From positions 1,831,475 through 1,895,474 of the forward strand of contig JAQFVV010000183.1 in NCBI GenBank assembly GCA_028023455.1: DNA of 64,000 bases. Direction: 5' to 3'. A program made the translations under genes and the position numbers. The notes under the pieces were generated by a model, which worked only from the letters and a program-made list of their open reading frames with translations, was not told the origin of the DNA and did not search any database. This stretch comes from Epiperipatus broadwayi (lineage: Eukaryota > Onychophora > Udeonychophora > Euonychophora > Peripatidae). Shown here one piece after another: positions 11,786-23,909 of the stretch; positions within the stretch are counted from its first letter, which is position 1; every line of letters begins with the position of its first letter.

Positions 11786-12784
11786 GAATGTAAATTAAAA
11801 AAAATCAATGACATATGGAGCATTTTCTAATAGGTTATGAATGTTCTTTTTAGGTTCACCACTATAGAATATTTTTATAATTATAAATAGAAATTAATTT
11901 TTGAAAAAAACTTTTGTTCACTTTCATAATCTGACAAATTATTAATTTGCTTTTTACAAATGAAAGTAAAATAAATCTAATATTAAAAGACAAATATATA
12001 TTTTACTGCTGATTCTGTAATTGACCAATCAAAAGTTTAGAGCTTTAATTCACTTGGCCAATAGGTATTTTGAACAAGAAAAAGATTAAGATCGCAAATC
12101 ACTTTTTTTTTCAAATGTCATTCTTAAAAGTTGTTAGTGTCCAAGTTGTATATATTTGAATGTCTTGTTGTTTGAAAACCAAAATCATTTACTGCTTGTT
12201 TAGTGTGTATTTAAACTAACAATATTTTTGTGTAATGCTGTCATTTTATTAAGATTGCAGATCACCTGAATGTCTTGTCCAAAATCATACATTTCTTATT
12301 GAAAATGATAAATATGTTTATTATGCATTTACATTTAGTTATTTTTAGACCTTCAAGGTGGAACATGCATTAGACTAACTGTGCCCTTTTCACATTCATA
12401 TCAAACTTCCCGATAACTTTGTAAAGCTTGCCAAAATATATACAAGATCTGTGTACACATTTTTTTTTCCAAAAAAGTCATGTATTAGATCCATGTACAC
12501 ATTATTTTGATCAGATCCCAAGAGTACAAAGTGATCAGTGGATTGATATGAATGTAAACAGGCACAGTAGGTCCAATACATGCTCTCTGTTGCAGCTCTA
12601 ATCCCAAAGTACCAAAATTACTTTTGTTTTGTCATATTTATTATATTGGTAGTTTTTTTGAAATCAACTTTTATATTATGACTAAGTACTTTAACTGCAC
12701 TGTCAGTGTATTGCAATTATGAACCCATAAATTTCTGGATTTCTCAAATTTAAAATATTTCAAAAGCAATTATTTATTATTTAG
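11786..12784. other. AT-rich DNA, nothing recognised
   Basis: Includes a small local inverted repeat near 12440-12520 (TGTACACAT motifs). No gene seen. Confidence 0.45.
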
Positions 12785-12889
12785 CTTTTTCTCTATTTGT
12801 ACAATAGTGCCACCTAGTGCAAGTTATACTAATCAGTGGATACTAGAAGTATGCACAAAATCCTTATCTATTGCCTACTCATCTAATAT

Positions 12890-12929
12890 CCCTAGACTAG
12901 TTTATAGTTTGTAGCTTTCACCAGTAAGA
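12890..12929 (-). ncRNA. Family A hammerhead, decayed
   Basis: On the minus strand: stem I strand TCTTA, CTGGTGA (12918-12924, one change from CTGATGA), stem II AGC/ACT-like around CACAA-type loop, AAAC, then AGTC and TAGGG (12890-12894). The family fold can be traced but the catalytic boxes are changed. Confidence 0.5.
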
Positions 12930-13244
12930 AACCTTGAATCTGAAATCATTATACCTAGATCTTTGTATTTAAAGCAATCCACCAGCATTCACCTTTTATC
13001 TATTCAGTTAACTATAAAATTATAACCCAAAATGAAAATGCAATGTTTTCAATCCAAGTCATTTCACTTGTATAGTCATACAGATCTGAACTCAGTTCAA
13101 TATCTACTTATTTTGGTATCTTTGGCTCCTTTTTATTGTGTTTTCATTTTGGGTTTATAGCTTTACAGTTAACTGAATAGGTAAAGGTTCCTGTTGGATG
13201 ATTGCATTTAGATCCAAAGATACAGTACTCACAAACCCAAGGCT

Positions 13245-13284
13245 TCTTAATGATGAAAGTCACAAACTAGAAATTATTCTGGGA
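13245..13284 (+). ncRNA. Family A hammerhead, decayed
   Basis: ATGATGA (13250-13256) replaces CTGATGA; GAAAT (13270-13274) replaces GAAAC; TTC then TGGGA follow. Same layout as the intact copy at 49303-49358. Likely inactive. Confidence 0.5.
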
Positions 13285-13820
13285 ACATTGAATGAGCAGG
13301 CAATAAATGGTGATTTACGCACAAACATTCTAGCATTCATTGACTACTAAGGCTTGCCCTAGGTGACACTACTGTATAGTCTTTGCTACTGTTTTAATAG
13401 CTTGTATAATGATAGAAAATGGTAATCGTGTGATGTTTTAGTGTTTTTTCTCTCTGTTATATCACTTGATGTTTATTGTTCTTTTAATTTCTATCTTATA
13501 ATGATGCATTATAAAAGATCTTATTTTATAACATATAATTTTAAATGGATATATTTCATTTTTCCAAAAAAAAAATGTTGTCATACACACCTATAAAAGG
13601 AATAAATAAAGTATTACTTCTTGTTTACATTTTGATCTTCAAATTAGATTTATAACACACTTATCAAAAAGTATTCTGAGTTACTCGTTATCTTTTTTTA
13701 ATTAATGCTTAGAATGATTAGAAAAATGCCTGCCTAATTTTGTAATGAAGTTTAATCTAGTATAGAATATATTTCCTTTTCAACTGATTTAGCCTGACGT
13801 GTTTATTTTTTATTCAAAAG

Positions 13821-13937
13821 TTAAGAATAGCGTTGGTGGCCGAGTGGTTAGCACAGCCGCCTTACAAGCAGTTGTTCCGGAGTTCGCTTCCGCTTCCTGG
13901 TCGATGCTTTGACACATTAAAAAAAAATTAAGAATAG
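13821..13937 (+). mobile_element. tRNA-derived SINE, copy 1
   Basis: The SINE body 13831-13927 carries an A-box TGGCCGAGTGG (13837-13847) and a B-box-like AGTTCGCTTCC (13881-13891). It ends in TTTGACACATT and an A run. TTAAGAATAG flanks it at 13821-13830 and 13928-13937 as a 10-bp target duplication. At about 97 bp it is essentially a tRNA-like head with a short tail, so it needs a partner LINE for mobility. Confidence 0.85.
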
Positions 13938-14379
13938 AGTATTTTGATGATTTCAAAATTTAATATTTATAATTTTTTTATCAACTCGGTGATATTTGAT
14001 ATTGAAGTAAAATATAAAGTATCACATATATATATATTTCTTCAACAAGCGTGATTTTTTTAAAAATCTATTTTCCATGACGGTACCTTAGAATAATACT
14101 CGTTACAATAATGCTGCCACACAACAAGATTACAATCCTGTGGAATAGATTAATATATAAAAAAGATTATGTATATTTTTCCAGAGCTTAGATGTGCCTG
14201 TATAAATGCAGTGTTTGCCTATAAATAAATGATTGAATCAATCAGTAGTTCTTACAAATAGACATATTGTTTAGTGGGAGACAAAGTTGATATCATAAAC
14301 GCTCATAAAGATTTCTTAGAAGTTGATTGTATAATTATTTAGTCGAATATAAAAATAAAATTTGGTTTTATTATATTTA

Positions 14380-14464
14380 TCTTTTTTTTTTCTCATGTGT
14401 CATAGCATCAGCCGAGAAGCTTGTAAAGCAGACGTCGCTGACCTCTCGGCCACCAATGCTTGAC
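14380..14464 (-). mobile_element. tRNA-derived SINE, copy 2
   Basis: The minus strand reads GCATTGGTGGCCGAGAGGTC as the head with its A-box, and ends ATGCTATGACACATGAG before a poly-T run (the A tail on minus). The B-box is degraded. Same family as 13831-13927. Confidence 0.75.
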
Positions 14465-14470
14465 AATACA

Positions 14471-14562
14471 TACGTATAGTAATTAAGATCAAATAAGTTT
14501 TTCTAAAAATATATTTATCATATTTTTATAAAAACTTGTTTGATCTTAATTACTATACGTAT
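14471..14562. repeat. Short hairpin repeat
   Basis: TACGTATAGTAATTAAGATC (from 14471) is matched by GATCTTAATTACTATACGTA (to 14562), with arms of about 35 bp around an AT-rich loop. It directly abuts SINE copy 2. Confidence 0.8.
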
Positions 14563-15653
14563 AATTTGTAATTATTTTATTTTAACTTTTTTCTAATTTA
14601 TCCCAATTTACTTTTAAATTCTGGCAACCCTTCCCACAGAAATTAAGATCTTCTGTCGTAGCTTTAGATCTCAACTATTCGTCAATGGTTCATGAATAAA
14701 TAATACAAAGTCAATTATTTATGAAGTGCATTGATATTTTGAATGTATATAGTAGTCATTATTTATCACTTAAAAATATCTGATTTGTATTAGAAGAGAA
14801 AAAAGACTGTTTAATCCTTCTAGGTGTGCTTTGGTGTTATATGACATTCTTAATAATAACAAGTAAACACAAACAAATATTAAAATTATAAATGTTTAGC
14901 AAGGCGAGTTTTTTTTTTTTTTTTACGAATTAAAAAACATTAGCATAAGTGTCTCGTTCATATACATATATAATTTTTTTGTAATAAAATTTAGAGCATT
15001 CAAAAACGATATACTTTTTGAAATCGTTTAAACTATACTTTTTTATATATAAGTTTTTTCAATTAATCTCTAGAACTTTTTGTTAACATTAAATAATTAT
15101 TTATTTTTACATAAATTATCTTAAGAAATTGATTTTCTTTAAACAAATATAAAGAAAATTAATGGCAATAAATAGTTATTGACAGAATTTTCACCCCCAC
15201 GATATTTATTTAATTAATGATGGAGTAAACTGATTTAAAATTCTAAATCTAATTGTTAGTAGGTTTAGTTTTGTTAATTTATTGTTTCTGTTATTTGTTT
15301 TTCAGTTTGTTTAATTAATTTTCAGTTTTATTTTTTTTTAATATGCATTAATAAATAAACTTTCTATTGTGGTTAAAATAAATAAAAAGACAAAAAGAAA
15401 GTGCAAATAACTAAATTATTTTATATTTATTCGGTTTAATGAGTAAAACAATTTTATTTTCAAAAATGTATTAATTAATGTTTTTTTTTAAAAAACGTTT
15501 AATATAACAAAAAAATATTATAATAAAATAAATTAAAAAAACAAAGCAATTTATTTTTTCATTTAATATTCATAAGAGAAAAAAAATGTAGATAACACTG
15601 CTATAAGTATTAATTTTAATATTTATTGGATATATACTTACAATTTATTTTTA
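14563..15653. other. AT-rich DNA, nothing recognised
   Basis: A/T homopolymers and short frames only. Confidence 0.5.
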
Positions 15654-15738
15654 ATGTTGGTGGCCTAGCGGTTAGCATAGCTGCTTTCCAAGCAACTGGC
15701 CAGGGTTCGCTTCCCGGTCAACGCTTTGACATATTAAA
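15654..15738 (+). mobile_element. tRNA-derived SINE, copy 3
   Basis: A-box TGGCCTAGCGG (15661-15671) and B-box GGTTCGCTTCC (15704-15714), then TCAACGCTTTGACATATT and an A-rich end. It has the best-preserved B-box of the five copies. Confidence 0.85.
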
Positions 15739-16023
15739 AATACAGTATATAGTAGATAAAAAAAAATATTACTGTTTTATCTTTTCATTTGTATTTGTAA
15801 CTTTATTTGGCAAATAAAATACAGATTAAAAAAATAAAAGAATTAAATATCTTAATATTTTTGGCACCCCATTTCTGACTGCAGAGTGTGTATTGTTCAT
15901 TTATCAATATTAGATAGAATGTAGGGGATTTGAACACAGACTTTTAAGCTTTTTTCAACTATCTACTCTATCTTATACATCTAATACACATGAACACACA
16001 CATGTAAAAAAAGTAAATGATCT

Positions 16024-16065
16024 CCAATATTAGTATTTTGTGCTGAACCAGCACTCATTAGTTGG
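16024..16065 (-). ncRNA. Family B hammerhead ribozyme, left arm
   Basis: Minus strand: CCAA (16062-16065), CTAATGA (one change in CUGANGA), stem II GTGCT/AGCAC around a 5-nt loop, AAAAT in place of GAAAC, then ATTGG closing stem I. Stem II is intact but the boxes are damaged. Confidence 0.6.
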
Positions 16066-16292
16066 CCCAGATCATCATCTTTTACACACATATATAAACA
16101 GTGCTTGGTCTATATTAAGATAGACAATCTTCAAATTTTAATGGATAGGCTTCAATCTACTCCACCCTCCAACTCTTCGCCATCCATACCATTAAAAATC
16201 TAATGATTTTGGTTGTTCCACCATCAGATTTTTTCTAACTTAATATAAACTGAGCACTGATTATATATGTGCATGGGAGATAATTATCTGGA

Positions 16293-16334
16293 CCAACTGA
16301 TGAGTGCTGGTTCAGCACAAAATATGTGTATTGG
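16293..16334 (+). ncRNA. Family B hammerhead ribozyme, right arm
   Basis: CCAA (16293-16296), intact CTGATGA (16297-16303), stem II GTGCT/AGCAC around GGTTC (16304-16318), AAAAT in place of GAAAC, a small stem III, a GTA cleavage position at 16330, then TTGG (16331-16334) pairing with CCAA. The G-to-A change in GAAA should abolish activity in this copy. Confidence 0.7.
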
Positions 16335-16814
16335 AAATCATTTATTTTCTTTTGCATGTGTGTGGCCATGTGTTTCAGTTGTATAAGATAAAGTGGATAG
16401 CTGAAGGAAGAATGAAAGTCTGTGTGCAGATCCCGTACAATTTATCTAAACTCCAAATATATAAATTATACTTGTATTTAAATATTACAATATTAGATAT
16501 GTGCTCATATATTCAATGGTTCGCTTTGTTCATATTACTTTTTGTCACATTTATCATAATTTCCATTGTTCATATTTATATATTGTAGATGTAATTAAGA
16601 GAGTTTTAAATAAGAAACAAGGGTTTTCTTATTAGTAAAAAAAAATTGGCGTGCATAACTGAAAAAAAAAAATTTTATAGCAGTTTTAGAATAATTATAA
16701 TAAAGCAAATTTCAAACATTTTGGATACAATTTGATATAATTAAGTAATCATTTTAAAAATATATTTAATATAAAATAAATATTTTAATTAAATAATATT
16801 TTTATTTATATATA

Positions 16815-17110
16815 ACTGGCCTCCAACATTATCAAAGAAAAAACAGGCAAATCAATGGATGCCAGAAGGCTTGTGCATAAAATCCCTATCTAGTGCCTAC
16901 TCACCCGATACCCCCAGACTAGTTTCTATCTTGTGGCTTTCATCACTGAGGAGCCTTGGATATTATGCACAAGCCTTCTGGCATCCATTGATTACTCTCC
17001 ATTGATTACTCTGGCTTGCACTGAATGGCATTACTGTAGGGAGAGTTTTGCCTGTTTTAATAATAGTTATAAGCAAGCATAAGAAATGGTGATCATATGA
17101 TGTTTAATGG
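16815..17110. mobile_element. Family A foldback element, copy 2
   Basis: Arms GCCAGAAGGCTTGTGCATAA (from 16861) and its near complement (TTATGCACAAGCCTTCTGGC near 16962) surround a single minus-strand hammerhead. The right side carries a small duplication (TCCATTGATTACTC twice near 16984 and 17000), followed by the family signature CTTGCACTGAATGGCATTAC. Confidence 0.75.
16912..16951 (-). ncRNA. Family A hammerhead ribozyme
   Basis: Minus strand: stem I strand CCTCA (16947-16951), GTGATGA (first C changed), stem II AGC/GAT-like around CACAA, GAAAC, TA, GTC, then TGGGG (16912-16916) closing stem I with one U-G pair. TTGG at 16956-16959 on plus is part of the outer stem I. Nearly intact. Confidence 0.7.
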
Positions 17111-17464
17111 TTTAACATTATCAAGGAAATGATGTCTTTTCAAGATAAAATGATGAGATTTACCACAACATAATTAGCAGCTTTTGGAAGTCATATAATA
17201 AATAAAAAATACAAATAATTTATATAATTTTTATTCAGTATTCTCATATTGTATTCTGTAATAGGATTTCTGATTCAGAGTAGGCAAAGGTGTTTTTTGT
17301 TGTGGATGTAAATAATCTGCAAAAAAAAAAAAGGATGCAAATATAATTAGTCACATAATTAAAAATAAATTGTTATTGTATAGAATTAAAATGTATTAAA
17401 GATGAATAAAAAGATGTGTAGATCATTCCTAAAAAAATATTTAACTAATTTTTATTTAATAATA

Positions 17465-17835
17465 CCATCATCATTTATCATCAACAACCATTATCAATCC
17501 ACTCCAGGGTGAAAGTCTCTCCAAGTTCAATTCATCTTCTCTGATCTTAAGCTTCTTTTCTTCACATCATTCCTGCACACTTTTTTATTTCTTCCATCCA
17601 TCTCACATGTGATCTCTTCCTGGGTCTTTTACAATCTCTTGGCATCTGGTTTATGATTTCAATTTCCATCTATTATTATATCTTCTAGCAATATGTCCAG
17701 CCCAACTCCACTTTAGTTTTTTAATTTTTTCAATGAGGTCAGTAACACCTGTTGTTTCTCTTGCTCATATATTGCATTTTTAATTTCTTCTTATTACTCC
17801 TAACATTAATCTCTTCCATATTTCTTTGAGTCACC
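17465..17835 (-). pseudogene. RTE-like LINE, 3' coding end
   Basis: The minus-strand translation ends in the C-terminal tail typical of RTE-type LINE polyproteins: INQMPRDCKRPRKRSHVRWM, then KKCAGMM, then LGETFTLEWIDNG. It is followed by a TGATGATAAA-type short-repeat 3' end near 17465. Stops and frameshifts interrupt it. The same tail occurs on the plus strand at 27360-27545. The piece at 17920-18171 faces the opposite way. Confidence 0.75.
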
Positions 17836-17919
17836 AACCAAGGCAGCAGTTGGTGGATAAAGGTGGAGGGTGTTAAGAATCCCCTGATTTTGGACTCAGG
17901 CTGCCATTTGATGTTGACT

Positions 17920-18171
17920 TTTTATTTAGGTACTTACAACTGCAGATTTCTTTCAATTGAAGGAAGATTGCAAGAATTAGAAGAACTGTCTTATATTAAA
18001 TGGGATGTTATTGGACTTTGTGAAGTTAAAAGAAAAGGTGAAGAGACAATTGATTTAAAAAATGGACATGTACTTTACTATAAAGGCACAAATAATACCC
18101 ATAGAAAATATAATTTTCTCCAGAGAAAAATGCCTGGCATTATAAGTGCAAACTATATTGTCAAAAAATAA
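17920..18171 (+). pseudogene. RTE-like LINE, APE endonuclease N-terminus
   Basis: The translation LGTYNCRFLSIEGRLQELEE, then IKWDVIGLCEVKRKGEE and HVLYYKGTNN, matches the start of the apurinic-type endonuclease domain of RTE-like LINE proteins. The GTYN and GLCEV blocks are the first Asn and the Glu region of the active site. It stops after about 80 residues. Lying head-to-head with the 3' end at 17465-17835, it fits a single insertion with a 5' inversion, or two separate fragments. Confidence 0.75.
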
Positions 18172-18174
18172 TAA

Positions 18175-21100
18175 TTAATTATGTGCATTAGTAAAGCCAT
18201 AGCAATCAACTTTATATTATATTTCTTGTCTAATTTTTGTGTAATTTAATTTTTTCAGTGTCAAATTCAACCCCCAAATTTTTTAATAAACTCTAGCAAT
18301 GAAATTTTTTACTATAATGCCATATTTGATTCTTTTTGTTTGTGCAATTAAATCTTTTTTACATATATTTAAAAATGTATTTATAGGCTATATTATAAAT
18401 ATTTAAACCTTCTAATAATTAAAATTCTAAAACATGAAAAATTAATATTTTAAAATTGTGAAAATTAAGTATCTAACTAAAGGTCTTACCAATAACAAAG
18501 GCAAACATTGCTATTAACTTCGTAATATCTATTCAAAAAAAATAAAAGAATGAAATTTTAGATATTACAATTTTGTGTTATTAAACAATGATATACTTAG
18601 AATTAGTTATCATCAAAGAAACAAAAAGGATTCTAAAAGTTAAAATATTATTAATTATTATTAAAATATTTCATTTTATTGTTTTTACAAAAACAATTTT
18701 TTTTTCACCTCTAATGGCCTTTCTGCTATAATTTCCAGTTTTTGTAATATATGATTGCATACTTTCTAAGAGCTGTTTTTTTTTCAAATGTTTTCAAAGA
18801 CAACTGCCCCTCTGCTAGTGATGTAGTTTTTAGTTTGATAATAAGTCTTTTACAAAAATATTGTGCCATAATCATTAACAATTGCTAAAAATTACATTAT
18901 GTGTGGCATATAGCCACAGGGGAAATGAATCTAAAGTATCAAGTCACCACCTTTTTCATCACTTTAATAGAATAATAGAATGGGTTGTCAATCACAGACA
19001 AAGGTCAATAAAGGTTGGTATACTGCTGACATCTCTTGGAATGTTTTTAAAATTAATACATTAAAAATGGAAGCTTCATAGAAGTAATTGTTGCAGCCTG
19101 TCACACCCTGTAATTTAACATATACAATGCTTTAAAACAATATAGAAAAGTGGTGATTGTAGTGCCATCATAATGCCTAAAATGTTAAATAGAACATTGC
19201 TATTATAGCTTACTTTTGTGAAACAATTAAAACTGTATTTACATAAAAATAAATAAAACGTTTTTTAACAATGCTGCAAAAAAATCAATTATTTATTGAT
19301 TAAATAGCTGAAAAAATAAAAAAAATATTGATACCAGAATATATAGTAAATCAAAAAAACACATTATAAGATATACATTTTACTAAGTTGATTTGTTTTT
19401 TTTTTGGTTTTTTTTTGCAATATATCAAGGGCTTATCAATTGTAATAAATTTATACAAAATTATATATAATTTTTAAAAAAAATCACAGCAACTAAGTTG
19501 TTTTTATTATACACTATATTTCCAGACTCTTTTTATTAATAATATGTTTAGTAAAATGTTTATTCATTAATTATCACATTTTTAATGTTTAAACTCTTTT
19601 ATTAGGTTTTTATCACTTAGTATATATTTGAATTTACAATAACAAATTAATTTTTTCCCCGGAAAAACAATATAATTGCTTGTTTTTAAATATAAGATTC
19701 TAAAAATTTACAAAGAATTTCAAGAAATTGAACTCACTGTCTGAATTAAGGGTTTGTATATTAACTTGCCCTATCTGTGTTTCTGTCAAAATGCCCACAT
19801 TTTTAATTTTTAACAATAAAAAAATGGTACATCTTTAGAATTTGAACTGATATAAGTTTCCCATGAAAAAACCTTAGTAACCAAGTCAATGGAAATATTA
19901 CATTTGTATAGTAAAAATTTGTTAATGTTTTCATTTGACTCATACTTAATTAAAAATAAACATTTCCCACTAAAATTTGAATTATTCTTCTGAAATAATT
20001 AATATTTTATAAATATTTTGTGAAAAAAATAATAAATGTGTAAAAAAAAGGTTAGAAAATGAATTAAAAAGCTATTACATAAATAATTTTATATAATACC
20101 TGATCATGTGATATTTAAATGTAGAAATCATTTCTTAGAGGGTATATTTTTTTATTTTCATGTCTTATTATTAAATCATAATTTTTATACGATTTTTTTT
20201 GAAGTTTTAATCATTTTTTAAAATAATATGTAAGTATAACTAAAAAGTAAGATGTAAAAAAAAATTTAAATAATGCTTTTATATCAATAACTGACTAAAA
20301 AATACAAAATAAGAAAGTAACCAATAAAGTAATCTGCTTATCAGTTAACTTGCCATTCTTGGAAAATATCAGAGATCTTAATAATCTTGACTTTTTTAAA
20401 ACAATTGGAAAGTGCAGGAGTATTGTCATTTCATTGATGCACTTGAGACCTTTTTAAATTTTATGATTTATTTGAGCCACAAATACTTTTATTTAAATAT
20501 CAATATTCCTGAAATTTTCAATTGTTTTATAACAAGTCTAGATTTTTAAGATCTCCAATATTTTTAATGAATGGCAAATTAACCAAGAAATTGATTGATT
20601 TTGTTGATTATTTTGTTATTTTGTATGTTTTAGTCAGGTATTTAAATAAAAGCATTATTTTTAAAAAAAATATTTTTTACATATTTTTTTTAAAAAATTC
20701 ATGAATTAAGTAAAATCAGTCTAAGAAAAAAAATAGAAACATTGTGCTTATGTTAATTAAATGATTAATTTATGAGTATTTATTAAACTGTATTTATATC
20801 ATAAATTTTTAGATATGCATATATAATTTTCTTATTTAGTGCATTATTATTTTTATCTTTTATTGTTAATGTCTTTTTTAAATTAAATAATATTAGTTAA
20901 GATAATCTCAATTCACATTTAAATAAAAATGTCTGGTAGTCTTAAAAATATAAAAAATGTTTTTATAACTTTGATCCAAATATTAGAAATTAGTTTAATG
21001 ACATTCAACCTGACTTAATCAAAAAAAATACTTATTCATCAAATAAATATATAAAATTTACAAAACCCTATATTAAATAATTCAACAATGTTTTAGAAGT

Positions 21101-21949
21101 TTAGCATTTTGAAAATAAAGTTTAATTAAATCTATTTTTATTTACATGTTTTTTTATAAGTAAAAGGTAAAGCAATTTTTAAAAATCTATTGCAGTTTTC
21201 TCATAAAAAATAGTGAAGAAATCGATATTTTTTATCAGCCCAATTCCCAGGTTGTGAAAAATTTTATTTATTTATTTTTGATAGTTTTCATTTAAGAATA
21301 TGCAGATACTTTTTATCAAACTAATATTTGATAACTATTTATAGTGACTATAAGCTGGCAATCTAAACAAATTGTAAGATCATTTAGAAGCTGCTATCAG
21401 TTTTAAAATTTCTAAGCCTTGGTTCAAATTCCATCTGACAACATGGCAAATGGATTCAATATCAAGAACAACATAAGGCTCTTTATATTTCATTATATAT
21501 TTTTAAAAAAATACTTAAATAATAAACATTGTAATGATTTATATATTTTAAAAGTCAAAAATATTTTATTAAATTATTTATATTATAGGAACTTAGATAT
21601 TCCTTAATATATTATAAAAGGATTACAATACAATCTTGCAATTATCTCAATTATAAAAATACAATTGTGAAAAACATACATGTATATAAATGTACACATA
21701 TAGAATTTATTTATTATAAAATTATACATGGATCTTTATTCTTTCCATTAGATTGGTTACAGAAAAAAATTGTGTAAAAATTGATTTCATGACAAATATG
21801 AATCATATTCTCATAGCAATAATATTAAACTATAAAATTGTAATATTTATTTTTATATGTTAATTATAATACACATATTACCATAACTAAAGATATGTAT
21901 TAACCATTTAAATTTTCTTACCTAAAATAATTCATATGTCAATTACAAA
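18175..21949. other. 3.8 kb AT-rich DNA without recognised features
   Basis: Long A/T-rich stretch with only short frames (up to about 60 codons) of biased composition. No repeat arms, RNA genes or splice-flanked exons that I can support. Confidence 0.5.
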
Positions 21950-22230
21950 AACCTGCTAATTTTTTTATGTGTCAGTATATATATATAATGAGTATGTTAA
22001 TAGCTCTATATATACTGACATACAAAAACCTGCTAATTTTTTTATGTGTCAGTATATATATATAATGAGTATGTTAATAGCTCTAAACAAGCTTTTCTGA
22101 TAGATGCCAGAAGAGAGAGCATTTAAAATCTCTATCTAGAATTATCCCTATTCCCAAAGCTTTCTCTTCTGGCATTTATTGGAAAAGCCTGTTTAGAGCT
22201 ATTATCAAGCTTATTATATTACTTTTGTAG
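21950..22230. mobile_element. Family C foldback, core-deleted, with tandem duplication
   Basis: The segment with AAAAACCTGCTAATTTTT and AATGAGTATGTTAATAGC occurs twice in tandem (about 21948-22012 and 22022-22085). The second copy runs into family C arms: GCTCTAAACAAGCTTTTCTG (near 22080) and the complement AAAAGCCTGTTTAGAGC (near 22182). The hammerhead centre of 48729-48792 type is missing. Confidence 0.6.
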
Positions 22231-22275
22231 TACAAACTTATTAATTTAAGTCATGTGATGTATGACTTGACTTTA

Positions 22276-22278
<3 letters not shown>

Positions 22279-22368
<90 letters not shown>
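22279..22368. repeat. (TA)n microsatellite
   Basis: About 90 bp of pure TA dinucleotides, immediately left of the perfect inverted repeat at 22405. Confidence 0.97.
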
Positions 22369-22370
<2 letters not shown>

Positions 22371-22404
22371 CTACAACCATTAAATGTCTGTATTTTTAAA
22401 TTAT

Positions 22405-22584
22405 ATAATAATAATTCAAACAAATATATTTAACACAGTATTCAAAATTAAATAATCTATTCTTTACCAGAAGTACTTTCAATTGTTTCAATTGTCAGTG
22501 AAACAATTGAAAGTACTTCTGGTAAAGAATAGATTATTTAATTTTGAATACTGTGTTAAATATATTTGTTTGAATTATTATTAT
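22405..22584. repeat. Perfect 86-bp inverted repeat
   Basis: 22405-22490 and 22499-22584 are exact reverse complements by eye, around an 8-bp centre (ATTGTCAG). TA runs lie on both sides. This would be a very young palindromic insertion or duplication, or an assembly or sequencing fold-back. Confidence 0.9.
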
Positions 22585-22606
22585 ATATATATATATATAT
22601 ATATAT

Positions 22607-23789
22607 TATTCATAATATTTTTAATTCCAAAAAAATTCTATAGATGTCAAAATACCTGAAAATTTGGCAACATGAACCACTTTTAAATCCTGCTTTGATT
22701 GGTTTCTATTGTCCCTTGGTAGTCTTTAAATTTGATAAAAATAGAACATTATATTTTTGAACAAGTCAAATTGCATTGAAGGCAATTACAAGATGTTTGT
22801 TAAAACATAATCAGTGACCATCTCTTAGGAAATATTGCAATATTGTAAAAAATATTTAAAAATTTAAAATTTTTAAAGTATAAACTGTTAGATTTATCAG
22901 ATATTGATATTTATTTGTTCATATTCTAAAAACAAATAACAAATAAAAAAGATTTCATTTGTTTTCTGAAAAAAAATCTAATCTTTCCTGATAGTTGAAT
23001 GATGAAATAATATATTTGATTTGACCACAATATAATTTTATCACTATTTAAAAAAAATAAAATGTGATTTTTTAAAATTTATTTTTCTTCTAAACAAAAA
23101 TATCTGTCAAATGAGGTAAATTTTATTATATTTTTATAAATACTGGTTTAAAATGAAATTTAATGGCAAAAGCTTATTGCCAGTGAAAACAATTAAACTG
23201 TCACAATACAAGTGTTGTCTGAAAGTGTAAAATATGCATAAATTTGGAGTTTGTTATATGGTGGGGAGGGGGATAATGATAAAAACAAGTTATGAATTTT
23301 AAAAATATAAGGTTTTCAGTTAATCCCTTTCTTCATATGAACTTTTCCTAATTAACAGTTTGCTTTCAAATTTAAACACAGTCTTATAATTTCTTAAATA
23401 AAATAAAAGGTATTATTTTTTTTATTAATATCAACATAATAATAAATATTTGGAAAGATTTTTCAGGGTTTTCACATTTATAAATTAAAAATAGCTTGTA
23501 TGTTTATTTCTATAAACATAATACACAATCTTTTAATTTTTAATGTTTTAAAACTAATAAAAGTGTTTTTTTAATGCTAAATTTTTATTTCATTCTGCTT
23601 TTGATTTTATATTTTTCAATATATCCTTTTACTTTAATTAACATGATTACAAACTATTTTTTTCATTTCCAGTGATAGTCTTATTTTCAATATTTTCAAA
23701 TGGCAAATAATATATATTTTTTCTTCATTTTTGATAGCTTCTAATTTGACATTTAAACTACAAAACCAGCATTATCTTTGATTTTTAAA
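22607..23789. other. AT-rich DNA, nothing recognised
   Basis: No coding frame or repeat arms seen. Confidence 0.5.
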
Positions 23790-23909
23790 AAATACTTGCT
23801 TTTTATTCATATGTCAAAACGTTGATTGGGAAGTGAATCCCAGCCAGCTGCTTGGAAGACAGCTACGTTAACTGCTAGGCCACCAATGCTTGACAAATAC
23901 TTGCTTTTT
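23790..23909 (-). mobile_element. tRNA-derived SINE, copy 4
   Basis: The SINE body 23805-23894 is on minus: GCATTGGTGGCCTAGCAGTT head, B-box-like GGATTCACTTCC, tail ACGTTTTGACAT. AAATACTTGCTTTTT at 23790-23804 and 23895-23909 is a 15-bp target duplication, which confirms retrotransposition. Confidence 0.87.

Larger units (their letters stand above)
12785..13425. mobile_element. Family A foldback element, copy 1
   Basis: The left arm (about 12785-13030) and right arm (about 13135-13425) are inverted relatives. The arm ends carry the family A signature GCATTCATTGACTAC...GGCTTGC...GGTGACACTACTGTAT. Each arm contains a decayed hammerhead core. Relatives lie at 16815, 36275, 46190 and 49195. Confidence 0.7.
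15895..16440. mobile_element. Family B foldback element, copy 1 (two hammerheads)
   Basis: The left arm is an inverted relative of the right arm: TCAACTATCTACTCTATCTT (about 15957) against the complement near 16385. Each arm has a hammerhead whose stem II is GTGCT/AGCAC around GGTTC. The centre (about 16140-16230) holds the family B tail, TGGATAGGCTTCAATCTACT and so on. Other copies: 24565, 36965, 39490 and 42230. Confidence 0.75.

Noticed and set aside
13831-13927. A functional tRNA gene near 13.83 kb
   Set aside because: Five dispersed copies, target duplications and an A-rich tail show it is a SINE.
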